Below, piece after piece: positions 5,547-5,825 of a stretch of DNA of 5,825 nucleotides. The first letter of the stretch is position 1. Each line of letters opens with the position of its first letter. The notes beneath the pieces were generated by a model. The model was not told the origin of the DNA. It ran no database searches and worked only from the letters and a program-made list of their open reading frames with translations. Both the position numbers and the translations under genes were made by a program. This DNA comes from an uncultured Parvularculaceae bacterium (GTDB taxonomy: Bacteria; Pseudomonadota; Alphaproteobacteria; Caulobacterales; Parvularculaceae): assembly GCA_947259815.1 (NCBI GenBank), contig CAMYNO010000258.1, forward strand, positions 1 through 5,825, given 5' to 3'.

Positions 5547-5825
5547 ATGCGTGGGATTTTCTTTCATTTGTTGCCGTGGGTGATTGTTTTCACCATTGGC
5601 TGGACCGCAGGCGATCGTTACGGCGCGCCGGCGTGGCTGGCGGGGATTGCCGACAAGGGCTTCGTCGCTGTTGAAAACGTGACGGCGGGAACCGTTGGCG
5701 GCTTGCTGGACCGGGTGTCGGAGCCGATACCCGATGGCGATGAAGAAAACGATGATGATGCGGCGGCGGAGGATGACGCCGCATCGTCGAATCTCGGTGC
5801 GTCTGAAACGGACCGGAATGCGGCC
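5547..5825 (+). CDS. Unidentified membrane-anchored acidic protein, 5' part
   Basis: The frame is open for 93 codons from ATG 5547 to the window edge, with a plausible ribosome binding site. I do not recognise a family. Residues 4-20 (IFFHLLPWVIVFTIGWT) form one hydrophobic helix near the N-terminus, either an uncleaved anchor or a signal sequence without an obvious cleavage site. Residues 21-60 are mixed (GAPAWLAG, VENVTAGTVGGLLDRVSEP). Residues 63-77 are strongly acidic (DGDEENDDDAAAEDD), followed by a Ser/Ala/Asn-rich stretch, which looks like a flexible linker before a domain beyond the window. Codon use, with frequent G/C third positions, agrees with the neighbours. It follows astB by 86 bases with a hairpin between, so it is probably a separate transcription unit. 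Confidence 0.65.
   Translation, partial: MRGIFFHLLPWVIVFTIGWTAGDRYGAPAWLAGIADKGFVAVENVTAGTVGGLLDRVSEPIPDGDEENDDDAAAEDDAASSNLGASETDRNAA

Overview
The window looks like part of an alphaproteobacterial chromosome. The DNA is GC-rich with strong G/C use at third codon positions, the encoded proteins are clearly proteobacterial, and a hopanoid-transporter-like MMPL gene start sits at the left edge. The genus cannot be fixed from this sequence alone.

Layout: bases 1-132 (minus strand) hold the first 44 codons of a membrane transporter that runs off the left edge. Bases 133-276 are a divergent intergenic region. From 277 to 5460 four genes run on the plus strand: an M20 metallo-hydrolase, astA (arginine N-succinyltransferase), astD (succinylglutamate-semialdehyde dehydrogenase) and astB (N-succinylarginine dihydrolase). 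The first two overlap by one base (TGATG). astA and astD are 8 bases apart. astD and astB are separated by 134 bases filled by a head-to-head pair of REP-type hairpin repeats. After astB come a perfect short inverted repeat and then the start of an unidentified membrane-anchored acidic protein that runs off the right edge.

Together the genes encode most of the ammonia-producing arginine succinyltransferase (AST) catabolic pathway. AstA makes N2-succinylarginine, AstB converts it to N2-succinylornithine plus CO2 and NH3, and AstD oxidises succinylglutamate semialdehyde to succinylglutamate. The transaminase (AstC) and the canonical M14-type desuccinylase (AstE) are not in the window. The M20 hydrolase is the natural candidate for the last step, release of succinate and glutamate, as a non-orthologous replacement for AstE.

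The best observations are this possible enzyme replacement and the REP pair between astD and astB. The two copies of the repeat differ at two base pairs in a compensatory way, so the hairpin itself appears to be conserved. The tail of the second copy contributes to the astB ribosome binding site. I see no strong evidence for a wholly new biological system.
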